A stretch of DNA of 24,694 nt, taken from positions 1-24,694 of the IMG/VR virus record IMGVR_UViG_3300031841_002508. One strand, written 5' to 3'. Each line of letters starts with the position of its first letter. Within the stretch, counting starts at the first letter, position 1. Shown one piece after another: positions 1 through 6,604 of the stretch. The position numbers were made by a program, and so were the translations under genes. Under the pieces are notes generated by a model. It ran no database searches, was not told the origin of the DNA, and saw only the letters and a program-made list of their open reading frames with translations. This DNA is from a virus.

Positions 1-78
1 CCGCAACAAAACGCGGTGCAGGAAGAAGTTTCATTAACCAGTGGTAAGCGTTACACTGGAGGAAATGTTGGCGTCTAG
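1..78 (+). CDS. C-terminal end of an upstream gene, probably terminase large subunit
   Basis: An open frame runs from the window edge to a TAG stop at 76-78 and encodes 25 residues ending GKRYTGGNVGV. It is in a different frame from the next gene, which starts 7 bases after the stop. The sequence alone is too short to identify a family. The assignment rests on position: in lambda-like phages the gene immediately upstream of the gpW and portal genes is the terminase large subunit (gpA), the ATPase/nuclease that packages DNA into proheads. Treat the function as inference. Confidence 0.45.
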   Translation, partial: PQQNAVQEEVSLTSGKRYTGGNVGV

Positions 79-84
79 CCGGAA

Positions 85-669
85 GTGAAAATTCCCGCAA
101 CTATCGCTGCTGGCACGACTGTTGCGTGGGTCGATGATGCAACCGTCGATGTATTTGGCGCTGCGGTAGATAATACAACGCACAGCTTAACGTATTATTT
201 GCGAAAAAGTATTGCTGCGGGAGGTGTTACCGCAAGCGGTGTTGCAGAAGAAAATGGATGGAAGGTGACATTGACAGCGGCAACGACCGCTGAAATGGAC
301 GTTGGCGATTGGTACTTCCAGGCTGTCGCGACGAGCCTGAGCGATAGCACGGTCATTGAGCTGGGACGTGGTGGCTTCACGGTTGAAGCATCACTTGCGT
401 ACACCGGAATAGCTGGTGCGTATGACGGCCGATCGCAGCTCCAAAAAGATCTCGATGCTGTTCAGGCAGCAATTCGGGCGATTATTAGTGGTGGCGCCGT
501 CGCTGAGTACCGAATTGGCACTCGTAACCTAAAAAGATTCGAGCTGACAGAATTGATGGAGCTTGAATCTCGCTTGAAGGCGCAGCTTGCTCGCGAGAAG
601 AAGGCCGAGATGATTGCCAACAACCTTGGCAATCCGCATTCGCTTTACGTCCGATTTAATCAAGGCTGA
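85..669 (+). CDS. gpW-like head-completion (head-tail joining) protein with N-terminal Ig-like domain
   Basis: 194 residues, GTG start, 7 bases after the preceding stop. Residues about 1-103 are Thr/Ala/Val-rich with an alternating beta pattern (LTYYLRKS, WKVTLTAATTAEM, DWYFQAVAT) ending in FTVEAS, consistent with an Ig-like or BppU-like beta sandwich. Residues about 110-192 are helical and contain YDGRSQLQKDLDAVQAAI, YRIGTRNLKRFELTELMELE and a basic end, the pattern of gpW-type proteins that sit between terminase and portal. Lambda gpW (68 aa) seals the packaged head and forms part of the head-tail connector. Here the gpW-like part is only the C-terminal half. The stop overlaps the portal start by one base (TGATG). 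The family call is from motif memory and synteny; the role of the extra domain is unknown. Confidence 0.7.
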   Translation: MKIPATIAAGTTVAWVDDATVDVFGAAVDNTTHSLTYYLRKSIAAGGVTASGVAEENGWKVTLTAATTAEMDVGDWYFQAVATSLSDSTVIELGRGGFTVEASLAYTGIAGAYDGRSQLQKDLDAVQAAIRAIISGGAVAEYRIGTRNLKRFELTELMELESRLKAQLAREKKAEMIANNLGNPHSLYVRFNQG

Positions 670-2162
670 TGGGACTCCGCACTCGACTACTTCGTAGCTT
701 TGGTCTGCAGCCGATCCCTCGGTCTGGCCCGCCGGTCCGTCGTCGGCGTAATTATGCAGGCGCAATTATCAGCCGCTTGACGAGTGACTGGATGTCATCT
801 CAGGCGAGTGCTGACGCTGAGATTCGGACCAGTCTGCGCAAGCTGCGCGACCGCAGCCGCGAAATGGTGCGGAACAATCCGTACGCCAAGCAAGCGAAGC
901 GAACCACGCAAATCAACGTGGTGGGGGCGGGTATCAAGCTGCAGTCCCAGGTCCAGCAGATTCGCGGTCGGAAATTGAACGATTCAGTGAATCGTTTGAT
1001 CGAAGAGAAGTGGAACGCTTGGTGCCGGGCTGAGAATTGTGATGTCGCGGGCCGCCATAACTTCCACATGATGGAATGGTTGGCCGTTGGTGCTTTGCCG
1101 GAGTCAGGCGAGGCGTTGTTCAGGATTATTCGTCGGCCATTTGGCAACAGCCGAGTGCCTCTGGCTTTGGAAATGCTTGAGGCCGATATTTTGGATGAGG
1201 AGTACCAAGGCCCAACCTTGGCTCGCTCCAATGAATGGCGGATGGGTGTGGAGATTAATGAATGGGGCCGCCCTGTCAGATATGCATTCCTGACGAGACA
1301 TCCAGGAGACTATTGGTTCCAGAACGTTGAGCAGAAAGGAGGCAAGCATGTCTTTCTGCCCGCAGAAGATGTAATTCATCTGTTCATCCCTGAGCGTCCA
1401 CGGCAACATCGCGGCGTGCCGTGGTTCCACCCTGTGATGAGCGATGCGCATCAACTGCAGGGTTACGAAGAGGCGGCTGTGATTCGAGCGCGTGCTGGCG
1501 CATCAATCATGGGATTTGTGACTTCACCTGAGGGCGAGCTTGATGGTGATGACGTTGAGGGCGAACGCCGGATTTCGGAGTTCGAGCCTGGCATGTTCAA
1601 GTATCTGGAACCAGGGCAGAACGTTTCGGTGCCAAGCATCGACTCCCCGGACCAGCAGTACGAAATGTTCGTGCGCAATAAAGTCCGCAGATTCGCAAGC
1701 GGGTTTGGATGCAGCTACGAAACTTTAAGCCGTGACTTCAGCAACACTAATTACAGCAGCAGCCGGTTGAGCTTGCTCGAAGATCGTGAGCACTGGAAAG
1801 TAGTTCAGCGTTACATGATCGAGCACTTTCATACTCGTATTTTTAGAGAATGGCTGAACTTGGCGGTGCTTTCTGGCGAGCTGCCGTTTGAAGATTTCGA
1901 TCAACGGCCTGAGCGATATGACAATCCGAGGTGGACTGCCCGTGGATGGGATTGGGTTGATCCATTGAAGGAAGCGAAGGCTTATCGCGAAATGGAACAA
2001 GCGGGCTACATGACGAAGGCGCAAATCGTGGCGAAGCTTGGCGGTGATTTCTATGACAACTTGGCTGAGCTGTCGCGTGAACAGCAAGCGGCTGACGACC
2101 TTAATGTGGAGCTTGATCGTGACATTATTGAGCCCGAAATGCCGCCGGAGGTGACTGAGTAA
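669..2162 (+). CDS. phage portal protein (lambda gpB family)
   Basis: 497 residues. The portal is the dodecameric ring at one head vertex through which DNA is packaged and ejected, and on which the procapsid is nucleated. The N-terminus is basic (RTRLLRSFGLQPIPR). Residues about 68-88 contain NPYAKQAKRTTQINVVGAGI, which matches the NPYA...VVGxG signature of lambda-type portals, followed by WNAWCRAENCD. Further typical segments are EMLEADILDEEY, GVPWFHPVM and NYSSSRLSLLEDRE (the NYSS(S)R motif near the middle-to-C-terminal part). Length is close to the family's usual 500-550 residues. The start codon shares a base with the upstream stop, and the stop shares one with the following fused gene (TAATG). 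Confidence 0.95.
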   Translation: MGLRTRLLRSFGLQPIPRSGPPVRRRRNYAGAIISRLTSDWMSSQASADAEIRTSLRKLRDRSREMVRNNPYAKQAKRTTQINVVGAGIKLQSQVQQIRGRKLNDSVNRLIEEKWNAWCRAENCDVAGRHNFHMMEWLAVGALPESGEALFRIIRRPFGNSRVPLALEMLEADILDEEYQGPTLARSNEWRMGVEINEWGRPVRYAFLTRHPGDYWFQNVEQKGGKHVFLPAEDVIHLFIPERPRQHRGVPWFHPVMSDAHQLQGYEEAAVIRARAGASIMGFVTSPEGELDGDDVEGERRISEFEPGMFKYLEPGQNVSVPSIDSPDQQYEMFVRNKVRRFASGFGCSYETLSRDFSNTNYSSSRLSLLEDREHWKVVQRYMIEHFHTRIFREWLNLAVLSGELPFEDFDQRPERYDNPRWTARGWDWVDPLKEAKAYREMEQAGYMTKAQIVAKLGGDFYDNLAELSREQQAADDLNVELDRDIIEPEMPPEVTE

Positions 2163-4663
2163 TGCCTGCAATGCCGACCGAAGGAATGCGCGAAGAGGCG
2201 CGTCGATATAGAAAATGGAAAGAAGATGGACGAAAAGGCGGCACGGAAGTTGCAGCCCGTCGTGCAACTCAGATTCTTAGTGGCGACGAACTAAGTGATG
2301 ATGTGATCGTCGCAATGAGCGCTTGGTTCGCTCGTCATGAAATTGACAAGAAGGCCGAGGGCTTCAGCCCTGGAGAGGATGGCTATCCCTCGCCTGGTCG
2401 TGTGGCTTGGGCCGCTTGGGGCGGTGATCCTGGAAAAAGCTGGGCAGACGATCGACGTAAAGGTATCGATCGCGCCGCTGATGATATTAAAGAGGATGAG
2501 TCTATAGACTCTGTAACGAATAAACCTGAGTCACTGGAGATGGAACAGGAACACGAAAGGGCCGAGCCCGATGCACTGAAGGTAGGCGATTACGTTTCTT
2601 GGAATTCTTCCGGTGGTCGCGCTCGTGGTTTGATCGAAAAGATTGAACGTGATGGCACGATCGATGTGCCTGATTCTGAGTTCACTGTCAACGGAACAGC
2701 CGAAGATCCTGCTGCGTTGATTTGTGTTTACCGCCCTACTGGAGAGGGTGGTAGCTACGAGAAAACTGAAACTCGTGTTGGGCATCGATTCAGCACTTTG
2801 ACCAAGATAGAGCCCTTGCGTTCACTCGAAGTCGAAAACACTCCTGAGGTCGCTGCTGAAGCGACCGAAGAGTCTGTCGAAAGCGTGAGCGAAAAGCCTC
2901 AAACTCGTGAGATCGAAGGTTCTAAGTTCAAGCGCGTTGAAGCAACAAACTTCAACATGCTTGACGACCGGAGCATGGAGTTTCCATTCAGCTCTGAATA
3001 TCCCGTGGCTCGTTACTTCGGGAACGAGATCTTGAGCCACGAGATGGAGTCTGCGAATCTTTCGCGACTCAATGATGGCGCACCGCTTTTGTATAACCAT
3101 GATCCAGATCGCATGATCGGCGTTGTCGAACGTGCGTGGATTAATGGTGATAAAAAACGCGGTTACGCCAAGGTGCGTTTCTCGCGCAATCAATTTGCGC
3201 AGGAAGTGCTCCAAGACGTTCGCGATGGCATTCTTCGCGGCGTTTCTTTCGGCTACTCCATTGATAAAATGGAGGAGCGAGAAGATAACTTCGTGGCGAC
3301 CAATTGGTCACCTTACGAAGTATCGCTGGCTGTCATCCCAGCCGACCCCACTGTCGGAATTGGACGTTCTCTTGAAGACTCTGATTCTGAACCTGCGGCT
3401 TCAACCGCATCTCCTGAAAACACTATGACTGAACCTGTCATGGACAACACTCCTGACCTGGAGGTGATCCGGTCCGAGGCCGTAGAGGCCGAGCGGACCC
3501 GGACTGCTTCTATCACCAGCATGGGTGAGCGCCACAAGCTCTCCGACCTGGCACGCGAACTCATCGATGGCGGCAAGTCTATCGATGAAGCCCGTGCTGC
3601 ATTCCTCGACAAAATCGGCACCCAAAAAGTGGAACATCGCATTGACGCCAACGATGTTGGCCTTTCCGACCAGGAAACTCGTAACTTCAGCTTCGTCAAG
3701 GCGCTGAACTACCTCTCCAACCCTGGCGATCAAACTGCTCGCCGCGAGGCCGCGTTTGAGATCGAGGTTGGCGAAGCTGCCGCCAAGAAGTACGAGCGTT
3801 CTTCTAACGGCATCGTTATCCCCAACGAAGTCCTCCGTCGTGACCTCGTCGTCGGCACCCCCACTGCTGGTGGTGATCTGGTTGACGATGTGCTCCTGGC
3901 TGGTTCCTTCATCGACCTGCTGCGTAATCGCCTGGCTATCGCCAATGCTGGCGCGACCATGCTGACTGGCCTGCAGGGCAATGTTTCTATCCCTCGCCAG
4001 ACTTCAGCCGCCACCGCTTACTGGGTTGGTGAAAATGCTGCTCCCACCGAGAGCCAGCAGGCCATCGACCAAGTCAACATGACCCCCAAGACTGTGGGTG
4101 CATTTGTTGACTACAGCCGTCGTCTTCTGCTCCAGTCTTCTGTTGATGTGGAAGGCATGGTTCGCAACGACCTGGCTCGTGTCATCGCTCAGGAAATTGA
4201 CCGTGCTGCCATCTACGGCACCGGTTCTTCCAACCAGCCTCTCGGCCTGACCAACACCTCCGGCATTGGCTCCGAGACCCTGACTGGCGTCGGCACCTTC
4301 ACTGAGCTGATCGCCATGGAGACCGATGTGGCAGCTGCTAACGCTGACGCTGGTTCCCTGCGTTACATCATCAACGCAACCACTCGCGGCGGCCTGAAGG
4401 GCGCCAAGAAGGATGCTGGTAGCGGCGAATTCGTGTTCGCTGATGGTGAGATCAACGGCTATCCCGCCATTGTCTCGAACCAGCTGCTGAACAACGATGC
4501 ACTGTTCGGTGACTTCTCCATGTTCATCATGGGTATGTGGTCCGGCCTGGATCTGACTGTGGATCCTTACGCTGGCGCTACTGCTGGCACCGTGCGCGTG
4601 ATTGCGCTCCAGGATGTTGACTTCGCTGTCAAGCAGCCTGGCGCATTCTGCTTCGCCACCTGA
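2162..4663 (+). CDS. fused prohead protease / HK97-fold major capsid protein
   Basis: 833 residues, preceded by a good Shine-Dalgarno (GGAGGT, 2147-2152). Four parts are visible. Residues 1-105 (RHEIDKKAEGFSPGE, GYPSPGRVAWAAWGGDPG) form a domain I recall from other phage proteins. Residues about 140-219 (KVGDYVSW to FSTLTKIEPL) resemble HVA1/Tudor-like (DUF2945) domains. Residues about 250-402 are an HK97 prohead protease (S78) with candidate catalytic His313 in YNHDPDR, Ser362 in RGVSFGYS 49 residues later, and Glu386 in PYEVSLAVIPADPT. Residues about 430-490 look like a scaffolding delta region, and about 549-833 are the HK97-fold capsid core (GIVIPNEV, YWVGENAAPTES, SSNQPLGLTN). Lambda and HK97 encode protease and capsid separately. 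Codon use changes near position 3430, with more C-ending codons in the capsid part. In-frame ATG 3425 could start a separate capsid polypeptide. Confidence 0.92.
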   Translation: MPAMPTEGMREEARRYRKWKEDGRKGGTEVAARRATQILSGDELSDDVIVAMSAWFARHEIDKKAEGFSPGEDGYPSPGRVAWAAWGGDPGKSWADDRRKGIDRAADDIKEDESIDSVTNKPESLEMEQEHERAEPDALKVGDYVSWNSSGGRARGLIEKIERDGTIDVPDSEFTVNGTAEDPAALICVYRPTGEGGSYEKTETRVGHRFSTLTKIEPLRSLEVENTPEVAAEATEESVESVSEKPQTREIEGSKFKRVEATNFNMLDDRSMEFPFSSEYPVARYFGNEILSHEMESANLSRLNDGAPLLYNHDPDRMIGVVERAWINGDKKRGYAKVRFSRNQFAQEVLQDVRDGILRGVSFGYSIDKMEEREDNFVATNWSPYEVSLAVIPADPTVGIGRSLEDSDSEPAASTASPENTMTEPVMDNTPDLEVIRSEAVEAERTRTASITSMGERHKLSDLARELIDGGKSIDEARAAFLDKIGTQKVEHRIDANDVGLSDQETRNFSFVKALNYLSNPGDQTARREAAFEIEVGEAAAKKYERSSNGIVIPNEVLRRDLVVGTPTAGGDLVDDVLLAGSFIDLLRNRLAIANAGATMLTGLQGNVSIPRQTSAATAYWVGENAAPTESQQAIDQVNMTPKTVGAFVDYSRRLLLQSSVDVEGMVRNDLARVIAQEIDRAAIYGTGSSNQPLGLTNTSGIGSETLTGVGTFTELIAMETDVAAANADAGSLRYIINATTRGGLKGAKKDAGSGEFVFADGEINGYPAIVSNQLLNNDALFGDFSMFIMGMWSGLDLTVDPYAGATAGTVRVIALQDVDFAVKQPGAFCFAT

Positions 4664-4668
4664 TTCTC

Positions 4669-4902
4669 ATGAAGCTTGAGATCACACGCAATGTGATGAT
4701 CAGCGGGGAGCCTGTGAAAGCAGGCTCCTTCGTTGAAGTCGAGCTAGTCATTGCGAACCTGCTGATCAACAGTGGCAAGGCAAAGGTTGCATCGGAACCA
4801 GAGCCGAAGCCAGAGTTGGAGATTCAGCAATGTGTTGTGGAATCAGCCACTAAGCCTGCAGCTCGACGCGGGCGATCCAAGAAAACTTCTCCTGAAGACT
4901 GA
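4669..4902 (+). CDS. small head-region protein, function unknown
   Basis: 77 residues, beginning 5 bases after the capsid stop; no clear Shine-Dalgarno, so translation is probably coupled to the capsid gene. The N-terminal 45 residues (ITRNVMISGEPVKAGSFVEV, then NLLINSGKAKVA) look like a compact beta domain often found directly after capsid genes in siphoviruses. The C-terminal part is low-complexity: Pro/Glu-rich (EPEPKPELE), then basic (ARRGRSKK). It occupies the position of lambda gpFI-type accessory proteins, but I see no specific homology. It overlaps the next gene by one base (TGATG). Confidence 0.7.
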   Translation: MKLEITRNVMISGEPVKAGSFVEVELVIANLLINSGKAKVASEPEPKPELEIQQCVVESATKPAARRGRSKKTSPED

Positions 4903-5273
4903 TGGCCGTTCTCTCTGTGGGGCTTGAAAAGCTTTCCCACTTCGCCTTGGCTCCTACTGCTGAGCGCACTGCTGATCTTGACGGCACTGCCGTTGATCTC
5001 AAGGACTATGAAGGTGATGTTGTCGTGATCCTCGATGTCGAGGCTGGCGGCACTTCTACTCTCGACGTGAAGATTCAGTCGAGCGACACGTCTGGCGGGA
5101 CTTATGAAGACCTGTCTGGCGCTGCTTTCACCCAGGTGGCGGCTACTGCTAGCAAGCAGGTGCTGGTTTTCGCGAAGAGCGATGCGAAGCAGTTCGTCAA
5201 GGCTGTGTCCACGACTTCTACTTCAACTCACACCTACAGCATCAATGCTTTCGGTGCGCTGAAGTACGCCTGA
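4902..5273 (+). CDS. probable head decoration / capsid-stabilising protein
   Basis: 123 residues, acidic N-terminal half, beta-rich throughout. The segment DVKIQSSDTSGGTYEDLSG, then FTQVAATASKQVLVF and SINAFGALKYA has the strand pattern and terminal 'VxxLKYA' seen in small phage capsid-surface proteins with a carbohydrate-binding-like or jelly-roll sandwich. It follows the capsid gene, lies directly upstream of a strong terminator and shares the capsid gene's biased codon use, all consistent with a high-copy protein. The start overlaps the preceding stop (TGATG). The decoration role is inferred from position and composition; lambda gpD itself is not recognisably similar. Confidence 0.65.
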   Translation: MAVLSVGLEKLSHFALAPTAERTADLDGTAVDLKDYEGDVVVILDVEAGGTSTLDVKIQSSDTSGGTYEDLSGAAFTQVAATASKQVLVFAKSDAKQFVKAVSTTSTSTHTYSINAFGALKYA

Positions 5274-5282
5274 TAACGCTAT

Positions 5283-5308
5283 GCGCCCGGTTATCCGGGC
5301 GCTTTTTT
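5283..5308 (+). terminator. intrinsic terminator after the capsid/decoration genes
   Basis: A perfect 8-bp GC-rich stem (GCGCCCGG at 5283-5290, CCGGGCGC at 5295-5302) with a TTAT loop is followed by six T residues (5303-5308). This is a textbook Rho-independent terminator, 9 bases after the decoration-gene stop. The next gene's ATG is at 5310, so there is only one base between T-tract and start codon. Confidence 0.9.
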
Positions 5309-5309
5309 C

Positions 5310-5594
5310 ATGGCTTTCACCGAAGATTTAAGCGTTTTCCTGAGCAGTGCTGATTTCGCTGTTCCAGTAAGTTCTGGCTCCATCACTGGCCTGGGCATCC
5401 TTGACATGCCGAGTGAGATTATTGCCGATGGAGTGGTGCTTACAACTGACTTTAAATTGACGTGTGAGTCATCAAAGTTTGGGGGCCTGCTGCATGGTGA
5501 CAAGGTCACTGTCGACAGCACTAATTACACTGTAAGAAGCGCGTCATTGGTCGAAGACGGCGCCTTCGTAGAACTCATGCTGATGAAAGACTGA
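5310..5594 (+). CDS. head-tail joining protein (gpFII-like)
   Basis: 94 residues. The C-terminal half reads LTCESSKFGGLLHGDKVTVD followed by YTVRSASLVEDGAFVEL; the 'xxGLxxGDxVTVDxxxYTVR...DG...L' pattern is typical of small head-tail attachment proteins such as lambda gpFII, which form the ring where the tail docks onto the finished head. Length fits the family (about 100-117 aa). The ATG follows the upstream terminator by one base, so any ribosome-binding site would lie inside the hairpin; expression needs read-through and perhaps a leaderless or coupled start. The stop overlaps the next start (TGATG). Confidence 0.72.
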   Translation: MAFTEDLSVFLSSADFAVPVSSGSITGLGILDMPSEIIADGVVLTTDFKLTCESSKFGGLLHGDKVTVDSTNYTVRSASLVEDGAFVELMLMKD

Positions 5595-5917
5595 TGGTTG
5601 CTGAAATCGGCTACTTCGCAGACAATTCCAAGAACATCCATTTCTGGGATCCGCTGACTGCGGATGGGTCTACTCCTGCTGTAAAAATCGCAGGTATTAA
5701 CTTTACTTTTTGCGATAAAATTACAGGTTCAAATATCACGGTAGTCCATCAGGGCTCTTTCGATGACGTTGATTGGTTCGACTTGGAGACTCACTCCCAT
5801 GCCGGTAGTGGGGTTGATCGTCATACTTATTCCAATACTCCAGTACTTTACGTAAGAAGTACTGTTTCCGGTATTGGAGCTAGCGAATCTTATACAGGCT
5901 CCGTGATGTCTGACTGA
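5594..5917 (+). CDS. small beta-rich protein between joining and tail-terminator genes, function unknown
   Basis: 107 residues, one-base overlaps at both ends (TGATG). The second half, SNITVVHQGSFDDVDWFDLE, then VLYVRSTVSGIGASESYTGS, resembles discoidin or carbohydrate-binding-type beta sandwiches ('V.GS.DG..W.DL....RYVR..V'). It shows a similar strand layout to the probable decoration protein at 4902-5273. In lambda the corresponding slot holds gpZ (192 aa), to which this has no visible similarity. A neck, connector or second surface decoration protein are the main possibilities; none can be chosen from sequence alone. Confidence 0.6.
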   Translation: MVAEIGYFADNSKNIHFWDPLTADGSTPAVKIAGINFTFCDKITGSNITVVHQGSFDDVDWFDLETHSHAGSGVDRHTYSNTPVLYVRSTVSGIGASESYTGSVMSD

Positions 5918-6345
5918 TGACTACCAAGCGCGAACAAATTCTGGCTCAGGTCGCGACGACCCTAGCTACCACGACAGGAGTCAGTGGTCGGATTTATAGA
6001 TCAAGGGTGACTGCTGCGGCAAGGGCAGAGTCGCCGATGATCATTATTGAGCCGATCACTGACGCAGCCAGGCAGGTTACATCGCTGCCAAAGCTGGATT
6101 GGCGGATGCGGCTAAGAGTGACTGTTGTGGTTCGTTCTCAGACGCCAGATACTGATGCTGACCCGATTATTGAATCGATGCACTCTTTATTGATGAGTGA
6201 TCTGACCCTTAACGGCTATGCAATTGACGTACAGCCTGTGCTGACTGAATTTCAATTTTTAGATGCAGATCAGCCGGCTGGAGTGATCTCAAACGAGTAC
6301 GACGTTCTTTACCGTACAGAAGTAGATGATCTAGCGGCTGGCTAA
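5917..6345 (+). CDS. tail terminator / minor tail protein U-like
   Basis: 142 residues starting at a TGATG overlap. The layout is an N-terminal helix (REQILAQVATTLATTTGV), a SGRIYRSRVTAAARAESP segment, then strands (MIIIEPITDA, WRMRLRVTVVVRSQTPD) and a second helix (DPIIESMHSLLMSDLTL), ending FQFLDADQPAGVISNEYDVLYRTE. This is the usual arrangement of gpU-type tail terminator proteins, which cap the head-proximal end of the growing tail tube as a hexamer and form the tail's head-binding face. Position directly upstream of the tail tube gene supports this. Confidence 0.8.
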   Translation: MTTKREQILAQVATTLATTTGVSGRIYRSRVTAAARAESPMIIIEPITDAARQVTSLPKLDWRMRLRVTVVVRSQTPDTDADPIIESMHSLLMSDLTLNGYAIDVQPVLTEFQFLDADQPAGVISNEYDVLYRTEVDDLAAG

Positions 6346-6370
6346 TATTTAAGCAGGCGCAAGTATTAAC

Positions 6371-6604
6371 ATGAATGACGAGTACCGAGGGCAGGGTGGG
6401 TCTTACCTCCTCGACCCAGAATCCGGTAAGCGCACTTTGATTCAGCGCACTCTCCCCGCAAACTCTCCTGAGGACAATGGCACTTCTTCTTCGGAAACGA
6501 CTGATTCTGATCGAGTCGGAATCGACGTACGGAACCGACGCAGCTCCAGACGGAGCGGACGCGGTTTTAGTGAGGGATCTGAATATCACTCCTCAGCAGA
6601 GTGA
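6371..6604 (+). CDS. small GGSY-motif protein, function unknown; overlaps the tail tube gene
   Basis: 77 residues. The first 35 (NDEYRGQGGSYLLDPESGKR, then TLIQRTLP) match a short conserved motif I recall from small genes just upstream of tail tube genes in related phages. After about residue 36 the reading frame lies inside the tail tube gene in another frame, and the product becomes a Ser/Arg-rich tail (RRSSRRSGRGFSEGS), which may simply be what that frame encodes. The overlap is 128 bases. Only a weak ribosome-binding site is visible upstream. The N-terminal part is convincing as coding; whether the long tail is functional is not known. Confidence 0.6.
   Translation: MNDEYRGQGGSYLLDPESGKRTLIQRTLPANSPEDNGTSSSETTDSDRVGIDVRNRRSSRRSGRGFSEGSEYHSSAE
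6469..6474 (+). promoter_or_regulatory. Shine-Dalgarno that sets the tail tube start
   Basis: TGAGGA ends two bases before the ATG at 6477, with the GAGG core 4 bases upstream of the ATG. It lies inside the preceding small gene and supports initiation at 6477 rather than further downstream, together with the conserved LLLRKRLILIE N-terminus. Confidence 0.5.

Noticed and set aside
1725-2267. A 180-residue open frame on the minus strand opposite the portal gene end
   Set aside because: It lies entirely opposite two well-supported + strand genes, has no family motif and no ribosome-binding site, and similar frames lie opposite many genes here. It is a shadow of + strand codon use.
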